In this document: positions 17,682-26,711 of the stretch, piece by piece
How positions within the stretch are numbered: the first letter of the stretch is position 1
Layout: each line of letters begins with the position of its first letter
Source: [Actinomadura] parvosata subsp. kistnae
GTDB lineage: Bacteria > Actinomycetota > Actinomycetes > Streptosporangiales > Streptosporangiaceae
Assembly (NCBI RefSeq): GCF_900323885.1
Contig: NZ_OOHJ01000006.1
Span: forward strand, 62,001-126,000
Direction of reading: 5' to 3'
DNA length: 64,000 nucleotides
Notes under the pieces: generated by a model
Database searches by the model: none
Told to the model about the DNA's origin: nothing
The model's input: the letters and a program-made list of their open reading frames with translations, nothing else
Made by a program: the position numbers and the translations under genes

Positions 17682-19886
17682 TCATCCTCCGTCATCTGTC
17701 GCTGGCGGGGCGGTGCCCTCGCCGCCACGCCCGGCACCGTCGTCACCGCCCTCGTCATGGGGTTCATCGCGGGGTTCGGCGGGCCGCACCGGCCGGCAGT
17801 TCGAGCCGCAGCCGCCGAAGCGGGCGCTGTTGACCGGGGTGAACGGGGTTTTCGGGGTGCCCTTGAGCGCGGCCATCATGGTGTCGTTCCAGATCGGACC
17901 GGGGATCGTGGCGCCGAAGACCGAGCCGTAGGAGCGGCCGCCGATCGTGACGTCGTTCAGCTTGTGGTCCTGCGCGCCGCGCGGGTCGCCGATGCTGACC
18001 GCGCCCGCCAGGTCCGGGGTGAACCCGGCGAACCAGGCCGTGGCCTGCGCGTCCGTGGTGCCCGTCTTACCGGCGGCGGGCCGGCCGATGCCGCCGACCC
18101 CGCTCATCGTGCCCTTGGTGAACACGCCGGACAGGATGTTCGCCGCGGCATCGGCCACCTCCGGATCCAGGGCCTGCTCGCAGTCGGACTTGTAGCGCGT
18201 CACCTTGCCCTCGCGGTCGGTGATCCTGGTGATGGCCATCGGCTTGCAGTACTTGCCGCGCGCACCGATCGCGGCGTACGCGGTGGCGACCGTGACCGGG
18301 TCCATCTCGTTCGTGCCGAGCGTGAACGTCTCGTACTCGGTCAGGTCCAGACCATCGGAGCGCTTGATGCCCAGCGACTTGGCCGTCTTGATCGTGTCGC
18401 ACAGGCCCACTCTGCCCTCCAACTGCACGAAGAAGGTGTTCACCGACTTCCAGGTGCCGGTCGCCAGGGTCAGGAAGCCGCCGCCGCCCTCGTCGTTGGT
18501 GACGGTGTGGGACGGGTCGCCGATGTTCTGACCCTTGCAGTTCTTGAACGAGGAGTAGGAGGGCGCGGTGTAGCCGCCGCCCACGGAGAACCCCTCATTG
18601 ATCCTCATGCCCTTCGACAGGGCGGTGATCAGGGTGAACGTCTTGAACGTGGAGCCCGCCTGGAAGCCGGTGCCGCCGCCGTGCTGCCGGTCGGCCACCA
18701 GGTTGTAGGAGCTCTCTCCTTTGCCCGGGTCGTCGGCGTACCTGCGGCTGGCGGCCATCGCTCTAATGGCGCCGGTGCCCGGCTCGACCAGTGCCTCCGC
18801 GGCGACCGGGTGATCGGAGGCGAACACGCGTCTCTTGATGGCGCTTTCGGCGGCCTTCTGCATCCTGGGCTGCAGGGTGGTGCGGATCGTCAGGCCGCCA
18901 CGGTTCAGGAGCTGGCTCCTGGCCTGTGCCGTCGCGCCGAAGGCGGGATTGCTGAGCACCTCGCTACGGACGTACAGGCAAAAGTACGGATATTTGCTCT
19001 CTTCGCATCCGCCCGGAATGGGAGTGCCCTTGAAACCCAGCTTCTCGGCCTTGGCCGCGGCGGCCTGCTCGGGCGTGATCTTCTTCAGCTCCTCCATCCG
19101 GTCGAGCACCACGTTGCGCCGCGCCAGCAGGTTCTCCCGCCGCTCCTTTCCCTGGCTGGGGTCCGTCGCGAAGGGCTGCTGCACGGCGCCGGCCAGCGTG
19201 GCCGCCTGGGCCAGCGTCAGCTCCGAGGCGCTGACGCCGAAGAAGCGCCTGGCCGCCGCCTCCACACCGTTCGCGCCCGCGCCGAAGTAGGCGATGTTGA
19301 GGTACTTCTCCAGGATCTGGTCCTTGGTGTACTTCTCCTCCACCGCCAGCGCGTACCGCAACTCCTTGAGCTTGCGCGCGTAGCTGGCCTCCAGGGCCGC
19401 GTTCTTCTCCTGGTCGGTGCTGGCGGAGTTGAGCAGCACCTGCTTGACGTACTGCTGCGTGATGGACGAGCCGCCCTGGGCGATGCCGCCGGAAGCGAGG
19501 TTCTTGGCGAGGGCGCGGGCGGTGCCCTCGATGTCGATCGCGCCGTGCTCGTAGAAGCGGGAGTCCTCGATGGAGAGGATGGCCGTCTTCATGACGTCCG
19601 CCACCCGGTCGAGCGTGACGCTTTCGCGGTACTGCTCGTAGAACCAGGCGATCTCGTTGCCCTTGGCGTCCAGGACGGTCGTGCGTTCCGCCAGCGGAGG
19701 CTCGGCAAGCTCTTCGGGCCTGATGTCCAGGCTCTCCGACGCGGAGACGAACAGCGCCCCGGGGCCCCCGACCACCGGCAGGGCCATGGCGGCGACGATC
19801 ACACCGGCCGCCGCCGCGGCCACCGACAGTCGTGCGACACCCGACCATCGGGAACGCGCGGCAGCGGCCCCTGCCCGTGGTGACAT
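17682..19886 (-). CDS. Bifunctional class A penicillin-binding protein
   Basis: A 734-residue peptidoglycan synthase. An N-terminal membrane anchor (about 17-40) is followed by a GT51 transglycosylase domain with catalytic E107 in SIEDSRFYEHGAIDIEG and QGGSSITQQYVKQ. The transpeptidase domain has S412-T-F-K, S481-V-N and K607-T-G-T, all intact. The acidic, glycine-rich tail ends DDGG. It polymerises and cross-links lipid II outside the membrane. The gene is monocistronic. The plus strand opposite shows a 708-codon open frame that is only a shadow. Confidence 0.93.
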   Translation of the reverse strand: MSPRAGAAAARSRWSGVARLSVAAAAAGVIVAAMALPVVGGPGALFVSASESLDIRPEELAEPPLAERTTVLDAKGNEIAWFYEQYRESVTLDRVADVMKTAILSIEDSRFYEHGAIDIEGTARALAKNLASGGIAQGGSSITQQYVKQVLLNSASTDQEKNAALEASYARKLKELRYALAVEEKYTKDQILEKYLNIAYFGAGANGVEAAARRFFGVSASELTLAQAATLAGAVQQPFATDPSQGKERRENLLARRNVVLDRMEELKKITPEQAAAAKAEKLGFKGTPIPGGCEESKYPYFCLYVRSEVLSNPAFGATAQARSQLLNRGGLTIRTTLQPRMQKAAESAIKRRVFASDHPVAAEALVEPGTGAIRAMAASRRYADDPGKGESSYNLVADRQHGGGTGFQAGSTFKTFTLITALSKGMRINEGFSVGGGYTAPSYSSFKNCKGQNIGDPSHTVTNDEGGGGFLTLATGTWKSVNTFFVQLEGRVGLCDTIKTAKSLGIKRSDGLDLTEYETFTLGTNEMDPVTVATAYAAIGARGKYCKPMAITRITDREGKVTRYKSDCEQALDPEVADAAANILSGVFTKGTMSGVGGIGRPAAGKTGTTDAQATAWFAGFTPDLAGAVSIGDPRGAQDHKLNDVTIGGRSYGSVFGATIPGPIWNDTMMAALKGTPKTPFTPVNSARFGGCGSNCRPVRPAEPRDEPHDEGGDDGAGRGGEGTAPPATDDGG

Positions 19887-19997
19887 GTGAGCGGCTCCTC
19901 GATCCCGGGCCTGAATTCATGACTGAAGAGCGTTTTCCGGCCGGGGGTGTTGTGCGAGGAGGCGAATCGCGGCACGGCCGATGCCTGGAGGCCGCGG

Positions 19998-20194
19998 CTA
20001 CCCTGCGGCGATCCTGCGGAAGGTCTGCTCGTCGGAGGGCTGCCGGCTCTCGCCGGTGTTCAGCTCGCCGCGATGGCTGAACGCGGCCTCGCCCGTGCTG
20101 ATGAAGACGTCGCGCAGTTCGAGGGTGCCGCCCGGCGCGACGATGGTGCCGGGGAGAAGGCTGAACGCCGGCGCAGAACCTCTGATCGATTGGT
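19998..20194 (-). pseudogene. Unidentified 3' coding fragment
   Basis: Minus-strand frame reading VNQSIRGSAPAFSLLPG, then IVAPGGTLELRDVFISTGEA to a stop at 19998. It looks like the end of a beta-rich extracellular domain, but it has no start of its own and its upstream part is overlapped by the TAP-like gene. The space from 19887 to 19997 is otherwise empty. Confidence 0.3.
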
Positions 20195-21736
20195 TCACCA
20201 CAGGTGCGTCCCGCGGATCGCCGCAGCCCGGGCTAGCCTTGAGGGCTCTTCCGCCGGGCAGCGGTTGGCCGTGACAGGGGTGGCCGGCGAGATCAGGTAG
20301 CCGTCCATCACCTTCGTGGTGCACTCGGTCATGCCGTACACGCCGTGGCCCCAGCCCTCGTAGGTGAGCAGCGTGGCCTTGGAGCCGAGCTGGCGGGCCA
20401 CGTTGGCCGACCACTCATACGGGGTGTCGGGGTCGTGCTTCGAGGTGGCCACCAGCAGCGGGGTGCTGCCGAGGTAACGCAGCCGGTGCTGCGGGTTGCC
20501 GACCGGGTGGCCCTGGCAGATCGGCATGTCGCCCATCGGCATCGGGTTGTAGCGCATGTCCGGGGCGACCGCGTTGGAGGCGCTCATCACCTCGGCGTAG
20601 TGGGCGTAGTCGCGCAGCCCCAGGTTCCAGTCCTGGCACAGGATCGCGGTCGGCAGCTCGGCGGTCTCGCCGCCCACCTGCCAGTTGCCGGGCGGGCCCG
20701 GCATGTCGTCCGGCACCGGGCCGCCGTCCAGGGCGAGCAGCACCTGGGCCTCCAGCCGCCAGGACGGCGCCTCGTTCATGATCACGCCCAGCCACAGCAG
20801 GTTGTGGGCCGGCACCGGGCGGCCGTCGCCCGGCCACAGCAGCTCGCCGCGCTCGGCCTTGTCCAGCAGGCTCTTCCACAGCGCGCGCACGTCCCGGCCG
20901 TGCAGCACGCACTCCTGGCTGCGCTCGCACCAGGCGACGAACTCCTCGAAGCTGTCCTGGACGGTGGCCGCCTCGGTGACCTGGAACGCCTTGACGTCCA
21001 GGCTGTGGTCCATGTTGCTGTCCAGGATCATGGCGCGGATGCGGTGCGGGAACAGCTCGGCGTACATCTGCTGGGCGAGCGTGCCGTAGGAGACGCCGTA
21101 GGAGGTCAGCCTGGTCTCGCCGAGCGCGGCGCGGATGGCGTCCATGTCGCGGGCCACGTTGACCGAGTCGAGGTGATCGTACAGCGGGCCGGTCCGCTTG
21201 CGGCAGTCGTCGCGCAGCTTGCGGTCGAAGGCCACCCACTTGTCGTAGTCGGCCTGGCTGGTCATGACCGGGTACGGCATCTCGTTGTAGACCGCGGCCG
21301 AGCACGTCACCGAGCCGCTGCGGGCCACGCCGCGCGGGTCGTAGCTGACGATGTCGAAGCGCCGCTGGATCTCCTCGCTGAAGCCCGAGGGGCGCAGGAT
21401 GTCGTTCACTCCCGAGTTGCCCGGCCCGCCGGGGTTGGTCAGCAGGGACCCGATCCGGGCGGACGGGTCGGTGGCCTTGCGCCGGGCCACGGCCAGGGCG
21501 ACGGTCGGCCCGTACGGCCGGGACCAGTCGATCGGCACGGCCAGCGTGCCGCACTCGACGCTCGGCTCCTCCTCGCACGGCCCCCAGGTGATGCCGCGCC
21601 TGCCGATCTCGTCGGTGACGTCCTCTCCGGTCGTCGCCGCGCCGGCCACTCCCGCCATCGGAGCGGTCAACAGCGTTGCCATCGCCACGAGGGCGGTGGT
21701 GAACAGGGACATTCTTCTTGGCACGTTTCTCCTCAT
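20195..21736 (-). CDS. Secreted TAP-like alpha/beta hydrolase (peptidase S33)
   Basis: A 513-residue exported hydrolase. A signal peptide ends near GVAGAATT. The alpha/beta-hydrolase fold has the oxyanion loop NPGGPGNSG, nucleophile S216 (GVSYGT), acid in SKHDPDTPYEW and base in YEGWGHGVYG. The C-terminal TAP-like domain is typical of Streptomyces tripeptidyl aminopeptidases, which trim N-terminal tripeptides from secreted proteins. GTG 21724 is a good alternative start, since AGGAGA lies five bases before it. A related gene lies at 34728-36317. Confidence 0.88.
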   Translation of the reverse strand: MRRNVPRRMSLFTTALVAMATLLTAPMAGVAGAATTGEDVTDEIGRRGITWGPCEEEPSVECGTLAVPIDWSRPYGPTVALAVARRKATDPSARIGSLLTNPGGPGNSGVNDILRPSGFSEEIQRRFDIVSYDPRGVARSGSVTCSAAVYNEMPYPVMTSQADYDKWVAFDRKLRDDCRKRTGPLYDHLDSVNVARDMDAIRAALGETRLTSYGVSYGTLAQQMYAELFPHRIRAMILDSNMDHSLDVKAFQVTEAATVQDSFEEFVAWCERSQECVLHGRDVRALWKSLLDKAERGELLWPGDGRPVPAHNLLWLGVIMNEAPSWRLEAQVLLALDGGPVPDDMPGPPGNWQVGGETAELPTAILCQDWNLGLRDYAHYAEVMSASNAVAPDMRYNPMPMGDMPICQGHPVGNPQHRLRYLGSTPLLVATSKHDPDTPYEWSANVARQLGSKATLLTYEGWGHGVYGMTECTTKVMDGYLISPATPVTANRCPAEEPSRLARAAAIRGTHLW

Positions 21737-21814
21737 TGTTGACCGGCCGTGGCCGTGTACGCGAGCGCGTCGCTCGCACCAGTGACGCCAGACACCAGGG
21801 CCGCCTCCTGTAGG

Positions 21815-22756
21815 TCAACCCTTGGTCCCGCTCCAGCCGCTCCCTTCCCTGAGGGCGGAGGGCTCGGGGTCGAGGTGGCCGAAGACCTCCTGGGCGGAGG
21901 TCACGCTCCGCCGCAGCGCCCGCTCCAGCAGGCCGGCGTCCACGGCCAGGCGTTCCAGCTCCGGTACGGCGAACGCGTCGGCCCCCGTCTCGGCCACCAG
22001 TTCCTCGTACTGGTGCACCCGCCCGCGCAGCTCCTCGACCTGAAGGCGGGCCTGGAACGCTCGGTCGGCCTCGGACACGTGAGCGGCGTACCGTTCAAGC
22101 GCCTCCACGCGGGCCAGCACCGCCTCCTCGCTCAGGTCCAGCGCACGAGTGAGCGGCAGGACCACAGCCTCGGCCTCGGGTGTGAGCCCCTGCGAGACGG
22201 TTGCCCCGTGCATGGCGCGCACGGCCGACAGCTTGGCCAGCAGGCGAGCGATCTCCCATTCCTGCGCGGGCAGCATCACCGCGTTGCGCACGTCATCGAG
22301 CAGGCCCTTGGCATTGACCTCGGAGGCGGTGACGACGAAGATGGCGCGCCGGGCGCGGGTCAGCAGGCGCCCGGCGGACGCGTCGAGATCCTCGACGAGC
22401 ACATAGTGGCCCTCGTAGCAGCGCAGCAGCGAGAACAACTTCCGCTCGTGCTCGAACTCGTCATCCTCATCCTTCGGCCGACGGAAACACTCGATCAGAG
22501 ACGCGATCAGCAGGACGAAGGCGAGCGGCACGAGCGGCAGCAGGAACAGGCCCAGGCCCGTGAGCCCCAGAATCAGCAGCACGCCGGGGATGGCCGCCAA
22601 GCCGAACGCCGCGATCATGAGGTACTGGCCGCGTCGGGACGGTCGTCGCAGCCCGGGAGTCCAGCCCCGGCGCGACTTGAGCAGGACGTCCCGGCTCTCC
22701 CTCAGCGACTGGGCGTCTTTCGGCGGCACCCGGGGGTCGACGATCACATCCGCCAT
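21815..22756 (-). CDS. Membrane protein with cytosolic coiled-coil domain
   Basis: A 313-residue protein of unknown family. After a short basic N-terminus there are two adjacent hydrophobic segments (about 46-64 and 66-90, a hairpin). A cytosolic domain follows, with RRAIFVVTASEVNAKGLL and a long charged helical region (ALERYAAHVSEADRAFQARL) likely to form a coiled coil. The ATG at 22756 starts MADVIVDPRVPPKDAQSL. A dispersed palindrome copy lies 76 bp upstream. The function is unknown. Confidence 0.6.
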   Translation of the reverse strand: MADVIVDPRVPPKDAQSLRESRDVLLKSRRGWTPGLRRPSRRGQYLMIAAFGLAAIPGVLLILGLTGLGLFLLPLVPLAFVLLIASLIECFRRPKDEDDEFEHERKLFSLLRCYEGHYVLVEDLDASAGRLLTRARRAIFVVTASEVNAKGLLDDVRNAVMLPAQEWEIARLLAKLSAVRAMHGATVSQGLTPEAEAVVLPLTRALDLSEEAVLARVEALERYAAHVSEADRAFQARLQVEELRGRVHQYEELVAETGADAFAVPELERLAVDAGLLERALRRSVTSAQEVFGHLDPEPSALREGSGWSGTKG

Positions 22757-22831
22757 GAATCCGGATCCTCGACGCGGGTTTCGGCGGGCGCGGCATGCAT
22801 GCAGGAACCTTCCCCCAGAGACCGGGGCGGG

Positions 22832-22853
22832 CGAATCTGTCACGTGACTGGTC
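22832..22853 (+). repeat. Dispersed palindrome, copy 4
   Basis: Best copy of the family: GAATCTGTCACGTGACTGG. It abuts the stop codon of the LysR gene (22854-22856) and lies 76 bp upstream of the gene starting at 22756, with the GAATC half facing that gene. Confidence 0.8.
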
Positions 22854-23738
22854 TCAGGACCCCGGCCGCAGGACCGTTTCGAGGAAGGCGTGACTGACGG
22901 GGCCCAGCGGGCGGGAGGCGGAGGCGGCCAGCGCGACCTCGAACTCGGCCGGGAGGTCACGTACCCGCAGGAACCGCACGCCGGACGCGTCGCGGGCCAG
23001 GAACCCGGGCACGAACGCGACCCCCAGCCCGTGCCGGACCAGGTCGAGGATGGTGGACAGGTCGTTCATCTCGAAGGTGACCCGCCGCTTGAGGCCGGCC
23101 GCGGCGTAGGCGGCGTCCACGGCGGAGCGCACGCCCCAGGTGAGGGGGAAGTCGATCGTGTTCTCGGCGTTCAGCTCCGCCAGCCCGACGGTGTCGCGCC
23201 CGGCCAGGGGGTGGCCGGGGTGGCAGGCCAGCAGGATGGTCTCGGTGCCGATCGGGTGCAGGACGAGGCCGGGCAGGGCCGAGGTCACCAGGAGGAAGGC
23301 GAGGTCGAGGTCGCCGTCGTGCAGGCGCTGGGCGTGGTCGGCGAGATCGTGCGCGCCCGTGCCCTGCAAGTGGATGGCGACCTGGGGGTGTCCGGCGCGG
23401 AAGCGCGCCAGGTGGGTGGCGATGCCGGTGGGCGCGTAGCCGTACAGGATGCCGAGGTTGAGTGTGCCGGTCAGGCCGCTGCGGATACGGGCCAGCTCCT
23501 GGCGGGCGGCGGCGACGTCGTCGAGGATGCGCCGCGCCTGGTGGAGCAGGGCGTGACCGGCGGGGGTGAGCTCGACGTGCTGGGTGGTGCGTACGAACAA
23601 CGCCAGGCCGAGATCGCGTTCCAGCGCCTTGATGGAGGAGGAGACGCCGGACTGCACGATGTGCAGGCGGGCGGCGGCACGGGTGAAGTTCAGCTCCTCG
23701 GCGACGGCGACGAAGTGCTCCAGCCTGCGGAAGTCCAT
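22854..23738 (-). CDS. LysR family transcriptional regulator
   Basis: A 294-residue LysR regulator. The winged HTH is at residues 1-60 (MDFRRLEHFVAVAEELNFTR, SGVSSSIKALERDLGLALF), followed by a hinge and a two-lobed periplasmic-binding-like effector domain (GTLNLGILYGYAP, VRHGLGVAFVPGFLA). It is divergent from the MFS gene with about 70 bp between, the classic arrangement for LysR control of a neighbouring exporter. Confidence 0.9.
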   Translation of the reverse strand: MDFRRLEHFVAVAEELNFTRAAARLHIVQSGVSSSIKALERDLGLALFVRTTQHVELTPAGHALLHQARRILDDVAAARQELARIRSGLTGTLNLGILYGYAPTGIATHLARFRAGHPQVAIHLQGTGAHDLADHAQRLHDGDLDLAFLLVTSALPGLVLHPIGTETILLACHPGHPLAGRDTVGLAELNAENTIDFPLTWGVRSAVDAAYAAAGLKRRVTFEMNDLSTILDLVRHGLGVAFVPGFLARDASGVRFLRVRDLPAEFEVALAASASRPLGPVSHAFLETVLRPGS

Positions 23739-23808
23739 CTCTGTTTCTGCTCAGCTCATCGGGTTTTCATGTTGGACGGAGATCGATGATGTCTCCACAG
23801 TGGGTGCC

Positions 23809-24993
23809 GTGTCCAGAACGTGGCGGCCCGTGGCGGCGGTCAGCGCCTGTTACGCGGCCGGGATGGCCGCCAACACCGTGCCCACGCCGCTGTATCCGCT
23901 GTACCAGCAGCGCGACCAGTTCGGCGTCTCGACCGCGACGCTGGTCTACGGCGTGTACGCGGTGGGCGTGCTGGCCAGCCTGCTGCTGGCCGGCCGGGTG
24001 TCCGATCGCGTGGGGCGGCGGCCGGTACTGGTCGTCTCGGTGGTGGTGCAGGCGCTCGGCGTCGCGGCGTTCGTGCTGTGGCCGGGCCTGGCGGGGCTGC
24101 TGGTCGCGCGAGTCCTGTCCGGGCTGGCCGTGGGTCTCCTCACCCCTGCGGCCAGCGCTTTCCTAGCCGACCTGTATGCCGGTGCGGGCCGGGACCGGGC
24201 GGCCAGGACCGGGACGGCGGCCAACTTCGGGGGCTTGGCCGCCGGGCCGCTCATGTCCGGGGTCCTGGCGCAGTGGGGACCGGCGCCGCTCGTCCTGCCC
24301 TATCTGGTCTACGCGGCGCTGCTGGCCCTGGGCCTCGGCGGGTTGCGGCTGGCGCCGGACGTCAGGCCCGCGTTGCCCGGATGGCGATACCGCCCGCAAC
24401 GGCCGGCGGTGCCGGAGTCGGGCAGGGCCGTGTTCTGGGCTGCCGTGTGGGGCAATCTGCTGGCGTTCGCGGTGCTGGGCCTCTATGTGGGCATGACGCC
24501 CGCGGTCCTGGCCGCCATCGGCCGCGGCGGATCGCCCGCGCTCACAGGTTTGGCGGTGTCCGCGGTCCTGGCCGCGGGCACGGCGACCCAGCTCTCCTCG
24601 GCCTGGTTGCGGCGCACCCGCCCGGTCGTGCCGTCCCTGGTCCTGCTGTGGTGCGGGCTCGCCCTGGGAACCGTCGCCGTCTGGGCGTCGGAGCTGGTGA
24701 CGTTCCTGATCGGCGGGGTGTTGTGCGGGGGCGGCGCGGGATTGTTGTTCAAGGTCAGCGTGGCGGCGGGGATGGCGCAGGCGGAGGACGGGCGCGACCG
24801 GGCGGGCGTGCTGGCCACGCTGTTCCTGGCCGCCTACGTCGGCATGTCGATCCCGGTGATCGGGCTCGGCGTGGCGACCCAGCACACCGGTGCGCGTATC
24901 GCGCTGACGGGCTTTGCGGCCCTGGCCGCCGGCGTGCTCGCCTGCGTCGCGCCCGGCCTGCTGCGGGGGCACGCGCCGGACGAGCGCCGGTGA
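23809..24993 (+). CDS. MFS transporter
   Basis: A major facilitator superfamily protein of about 394 residues with 12 predicted helices. The loop 2-3 signature is GRVSDRVGRRPVLVVS, and helix 4 has the ARVLSGLAVGL motif. The start is uncertain (GTG 23809 or GTG 23800). It is divergent from the LysR gene and probably regulated by it. The substrate is unknown; drug or metabolite export is the usual role of this subgroup. Confidence 0.85.
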   Translation: MSRTWRPVAAVSACYAAGMAANTVPTPLYPLYQQRDQFGVSTATLVYGVYAVGVLASLLLAGRVSDRVGRRPVLVVSVVVQALGVAAFVLWPGLAGLLVARVLSGLAVGLLTPAASAFLADLYAGAGRDRAARTGTAANFGGLAAGPLMSGVLAQWGPAPLVLPYLVYAALLALGLGGLRLAPDVRPALPGWRYRPQRPAVPESGRAVFWAAVWGNLLAFAVLGLYVGMTPAVLAAIGRGGSPALTGLAVSAVLAAGTATQLSSAWLRRTRPVVPSLVLLWCGLALGTVAVWASELVTFLIGGVLCGGGAGLLFKVSVAAGMAQAEDGRDRAGVLATLFLAAYVGMSIPVIGLGVATQHTGARIALTGFAALAAGVLACVAPGLLRGHAPDERR

Positions 24994-25003
24994 GCTCGCG
25001 CAA

Positions 25004-25025
25004 GTACCGTCGCGTGACTGATTCG
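25004..25025 (-). repeat. Dispersed palindrome, copy 5
   Basis: Minus-strand CGAATCAGTCACGCGACGG. It begins 10 bp after the MFS stop codon and ends 58 bp before the S1 protease start, with the GATTCG half towards the protease gene. Confidence 0.7.
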
Positions 25026-25083
25026 CCTCACCCGTGCGTTCGCCGACCATCGGCAGCAACGACTCGAGGAAGGTCGGAAATCC

Positions 25084-26283
25084 ATGCCTTGTCGTACGTT
25101 GACGATCACCGTGGCGCTCGTCACGGGATTGTCCTTGTCCACGGTGCCGGCGCAGGCCGAGCCCGAGGATGTCGCGACCATCGCTGACGAGCAGGCGGCG
25201 CTGGCGCAGGATCTGGGCACCGTCGCCGCCGACGAGGGCCTCACCTTGGAGGAGGCCACCGCCCGCTACGGCTGGCAGGAGGATTTCGTCACCTTCGCCA
25301 ACCATCTGCAGGACACCTATCCGGACGAGTACGCCGGCGCCGCCGTGACCGATGACGGGGCCGCGTGGGTAGCGTTCAAGGGCACCCCTCCCGCCGAGGC
25401 GTTCGCACGCGCGTCCGGCGTCCCCGCCGGCGTCCGGGTCATCGCCGACAGGGGCTTTTCCGAGGCCGAGCTGAACAGGACGCTGACCGACACCTACTAC
25501 GGCATCCGGGCCCGGACGGACCTCGTCGCCGACACCGGCGGCGACTACGACGTCGAGACCGGCGTGGTGACCATCGAGGTACAGCCGCAGGCGGGGCTGA
25601 CCGCGGCGGCCCGGCAACACCTGAAGGGCGACCTGCAGCCGGTCCCCGTGCCCGGCTCCCCCATCCAGATCGACGTCAACGTCGTCGACCAGGTCGAGCA
25701 GGCCACCGAGGCGTACGTCAGAGGCGGCGGTTACCTGGATCTCCCTGACGACGGGATCTGCACCACCGCGTTCACTGTCAAGTTGCGCGACGGCGGTTAC
25801 GGCGTCTCCACCGCCGAGCACTGCGGCCGGGGACAGACGCTGCGTTACCTGAATCACGGCAGTTCCGCCTACACCACGATCAAGTGGAAGGGCGGCAACG
25901 AGAACATCTTCGGCGACTTCGCCTGGTACACCCGCGGCTCCTACACCGCGGCCAGGACGTATTTCTGGGACTACAACAAGACCCGCTACGTCGACCAGGT
26001 GAAGCGGCCGGTGAAAGGCATCAAGATCGCCAACTTCGGCCGGACGACCGGCTCCAAGCATGCCAAGGTCTACAAGGTCAACATCTGTTCGGGCGTGGCG
26101 TGCGGCCTAACCGCGATGACCAAGGCGGGCACGCGGGGCGGCGACAGCGGCGGACCGTGGTACTGGGGCGGCACCGCCTACGGCATCCACCGGGGGCGGA
26201 AGAAGATGGGCGGCACCTGGCGTGCGGTGTTCACTCCCGCGCTGGCGCTGGCGCAGACGGAGAATCCGGTGTACGAGCGGTAG
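25084..26283 (+). CDS. Secreted S1-family serine protease (streptogrisin/alpha-lytic type)
   Basis: A 399-residue preproprotease. A signal peptide ends near PAQAEPED, and a propeptide of about 190 residues would assist folding. The chymotrypsin-like domain has H246 (STAEHC), D278 (GDFAWY) and S355 (RGGDSGGPW), and paired cysteines (ICTT...AEHC, ICSGVAC). The propeptide resembles the alpha-lytic/streptogrisin type, and secretion followed by autoprocessing is expected. A dispersed palindrome copy sits 58 bp upstream of the start. Confidence 0.9.
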   Translation: MPCRTLTITVALVTGLSLSTVPAQAEPEDVATIADEQAALAQDLGTVAADEGLTLEEATARYGWQEDFVTFANHLQDTYPDEYAGAAVTDDGAAWVAFKGTPPAEAFARASGVPAGVRVIADRGFSEAELNRTLTDTYYGIRARTDLVADTGGDYDVETGVVTIEVQPQAGLTAAARQHLKGDLQPVPVPGSPIQIDVNVVDQVEQATEAYVRGGGYLDLPDDGICTTAFTVKLRDGGYGVSTAEHCGRGQTLRYLNHGSSAYTTIKWKGGNENIFGDFAWYTRGSYTAARTYFWDYNKTRYVDQVKRPVKGIKIANFGRTTGSKHAKVYKVNICSGVACGLTAMTKAGTRGGDSGGPWYWGGTAYGIHRGRKKMGGTWRAVFTPALALAQTENPVYER

Positions 26284-26289
26284 CCCGCC

Positions 26290-26610
26290 TCACCGCTGGG
26301 GTCTGGGCGGGGTGGCGGTGAGGATGGCGGACAGCAGGCCGGGGAAGCGGCGCTCCAGGTCGTCGCGGCGCAGGCGGCTCGGGCGGGCGGTGCCGTCGAT
26401 CCGGGTGGAGACCAGGCCGCTGTGGCGCAGGATGTTGACGTGGTGTGACACCGTCGAGACCTTCACCGGTAGATCGAGTGCGGTGCAGGTGGACTCCTCT
26501 ACCTCGGCGAGCAGCCGGACGATGCGCAGCCGCATCGGGTCGGCCAGCGCCTGCAGCACGGTGGCTACGTCGATCTCGTCGAGGTCGGGCTGTGCCATCC
26601 ACGTTTCCAT
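26290..26610 (-). CDS. ArsR family regulator
   Basis: A 106-residue winged-helix repressor with the recognition segment LPVKVSTVSHHVNILRHSGL and wing RIDGTARPSRLRRDDLE. There is no CxC metal-binding motif in the recognition helix (ELCVC is absent), so it probably senses something other than a soft metal. The second in-frame ATG at 26598 is an alternative start. It is divergent from an MFS exporter across two palindromes and ends 6 bp from the protease gene's end. Confidence 0.85.
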   Translation of the reverse strand: METWMAQPDLDEIDVATVLQALADPMRLRIVRLLAEVEESTCTALDLPVKVSTVSHHVNILRHSGLVSTRIDGTARPSRLRRDDLERRFPGLLSAILTATPPRPQR

Positions 26611-26644
26611 CGCGCCCCTGTCATGTCCGATGACCGTCCTGTTT

Positions 26645-26685
26645 TACGATATCCATCGTAGCTCTATTACGATGAGTGTCGTAAT
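26645..26685. promoter_or_regulatory. Twin operators between ArsR and MFS genes
   Basis: TACGAT-N4-ATCGTA at 26645-26660 and ATTACGA-N6-TCGTAAT at 26666-26685 are two perfect inverted repeats, with centres about 23 bp apart. They share TACGA half-sites and lie in an A/T-rich strip upstream of both genes, so the ArsR protein most likely binds here and represses both. Confidence 0.7.
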
Positions 26686-26711
26686 TTCCGACGTATATCG
26701 GAGGAGGTATC

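Noticed and set aside
17757..19883. 708-codon plus-strand open frame opposite the penicillin-binding protein gene
   Set aside because: It is an antisense shadow produced by GC-rich third positions. It lacks any domain, while the minus strand has full PBP motifs.
24163..26061. 632-codon minus-strand open frame across the MFS and protease genes
   Set aside because: Low-complexity Arg/Gly/Ala composition with no motif; both plus-strand genes are clearly real.
26612..26640. Possible further copy of the dispersed palindrome (TGTCATGTCCGATGACCG)
   Set aside because: Spacing between the halves differs from the other 15 copies; similarity is limited to GTC/GAC.
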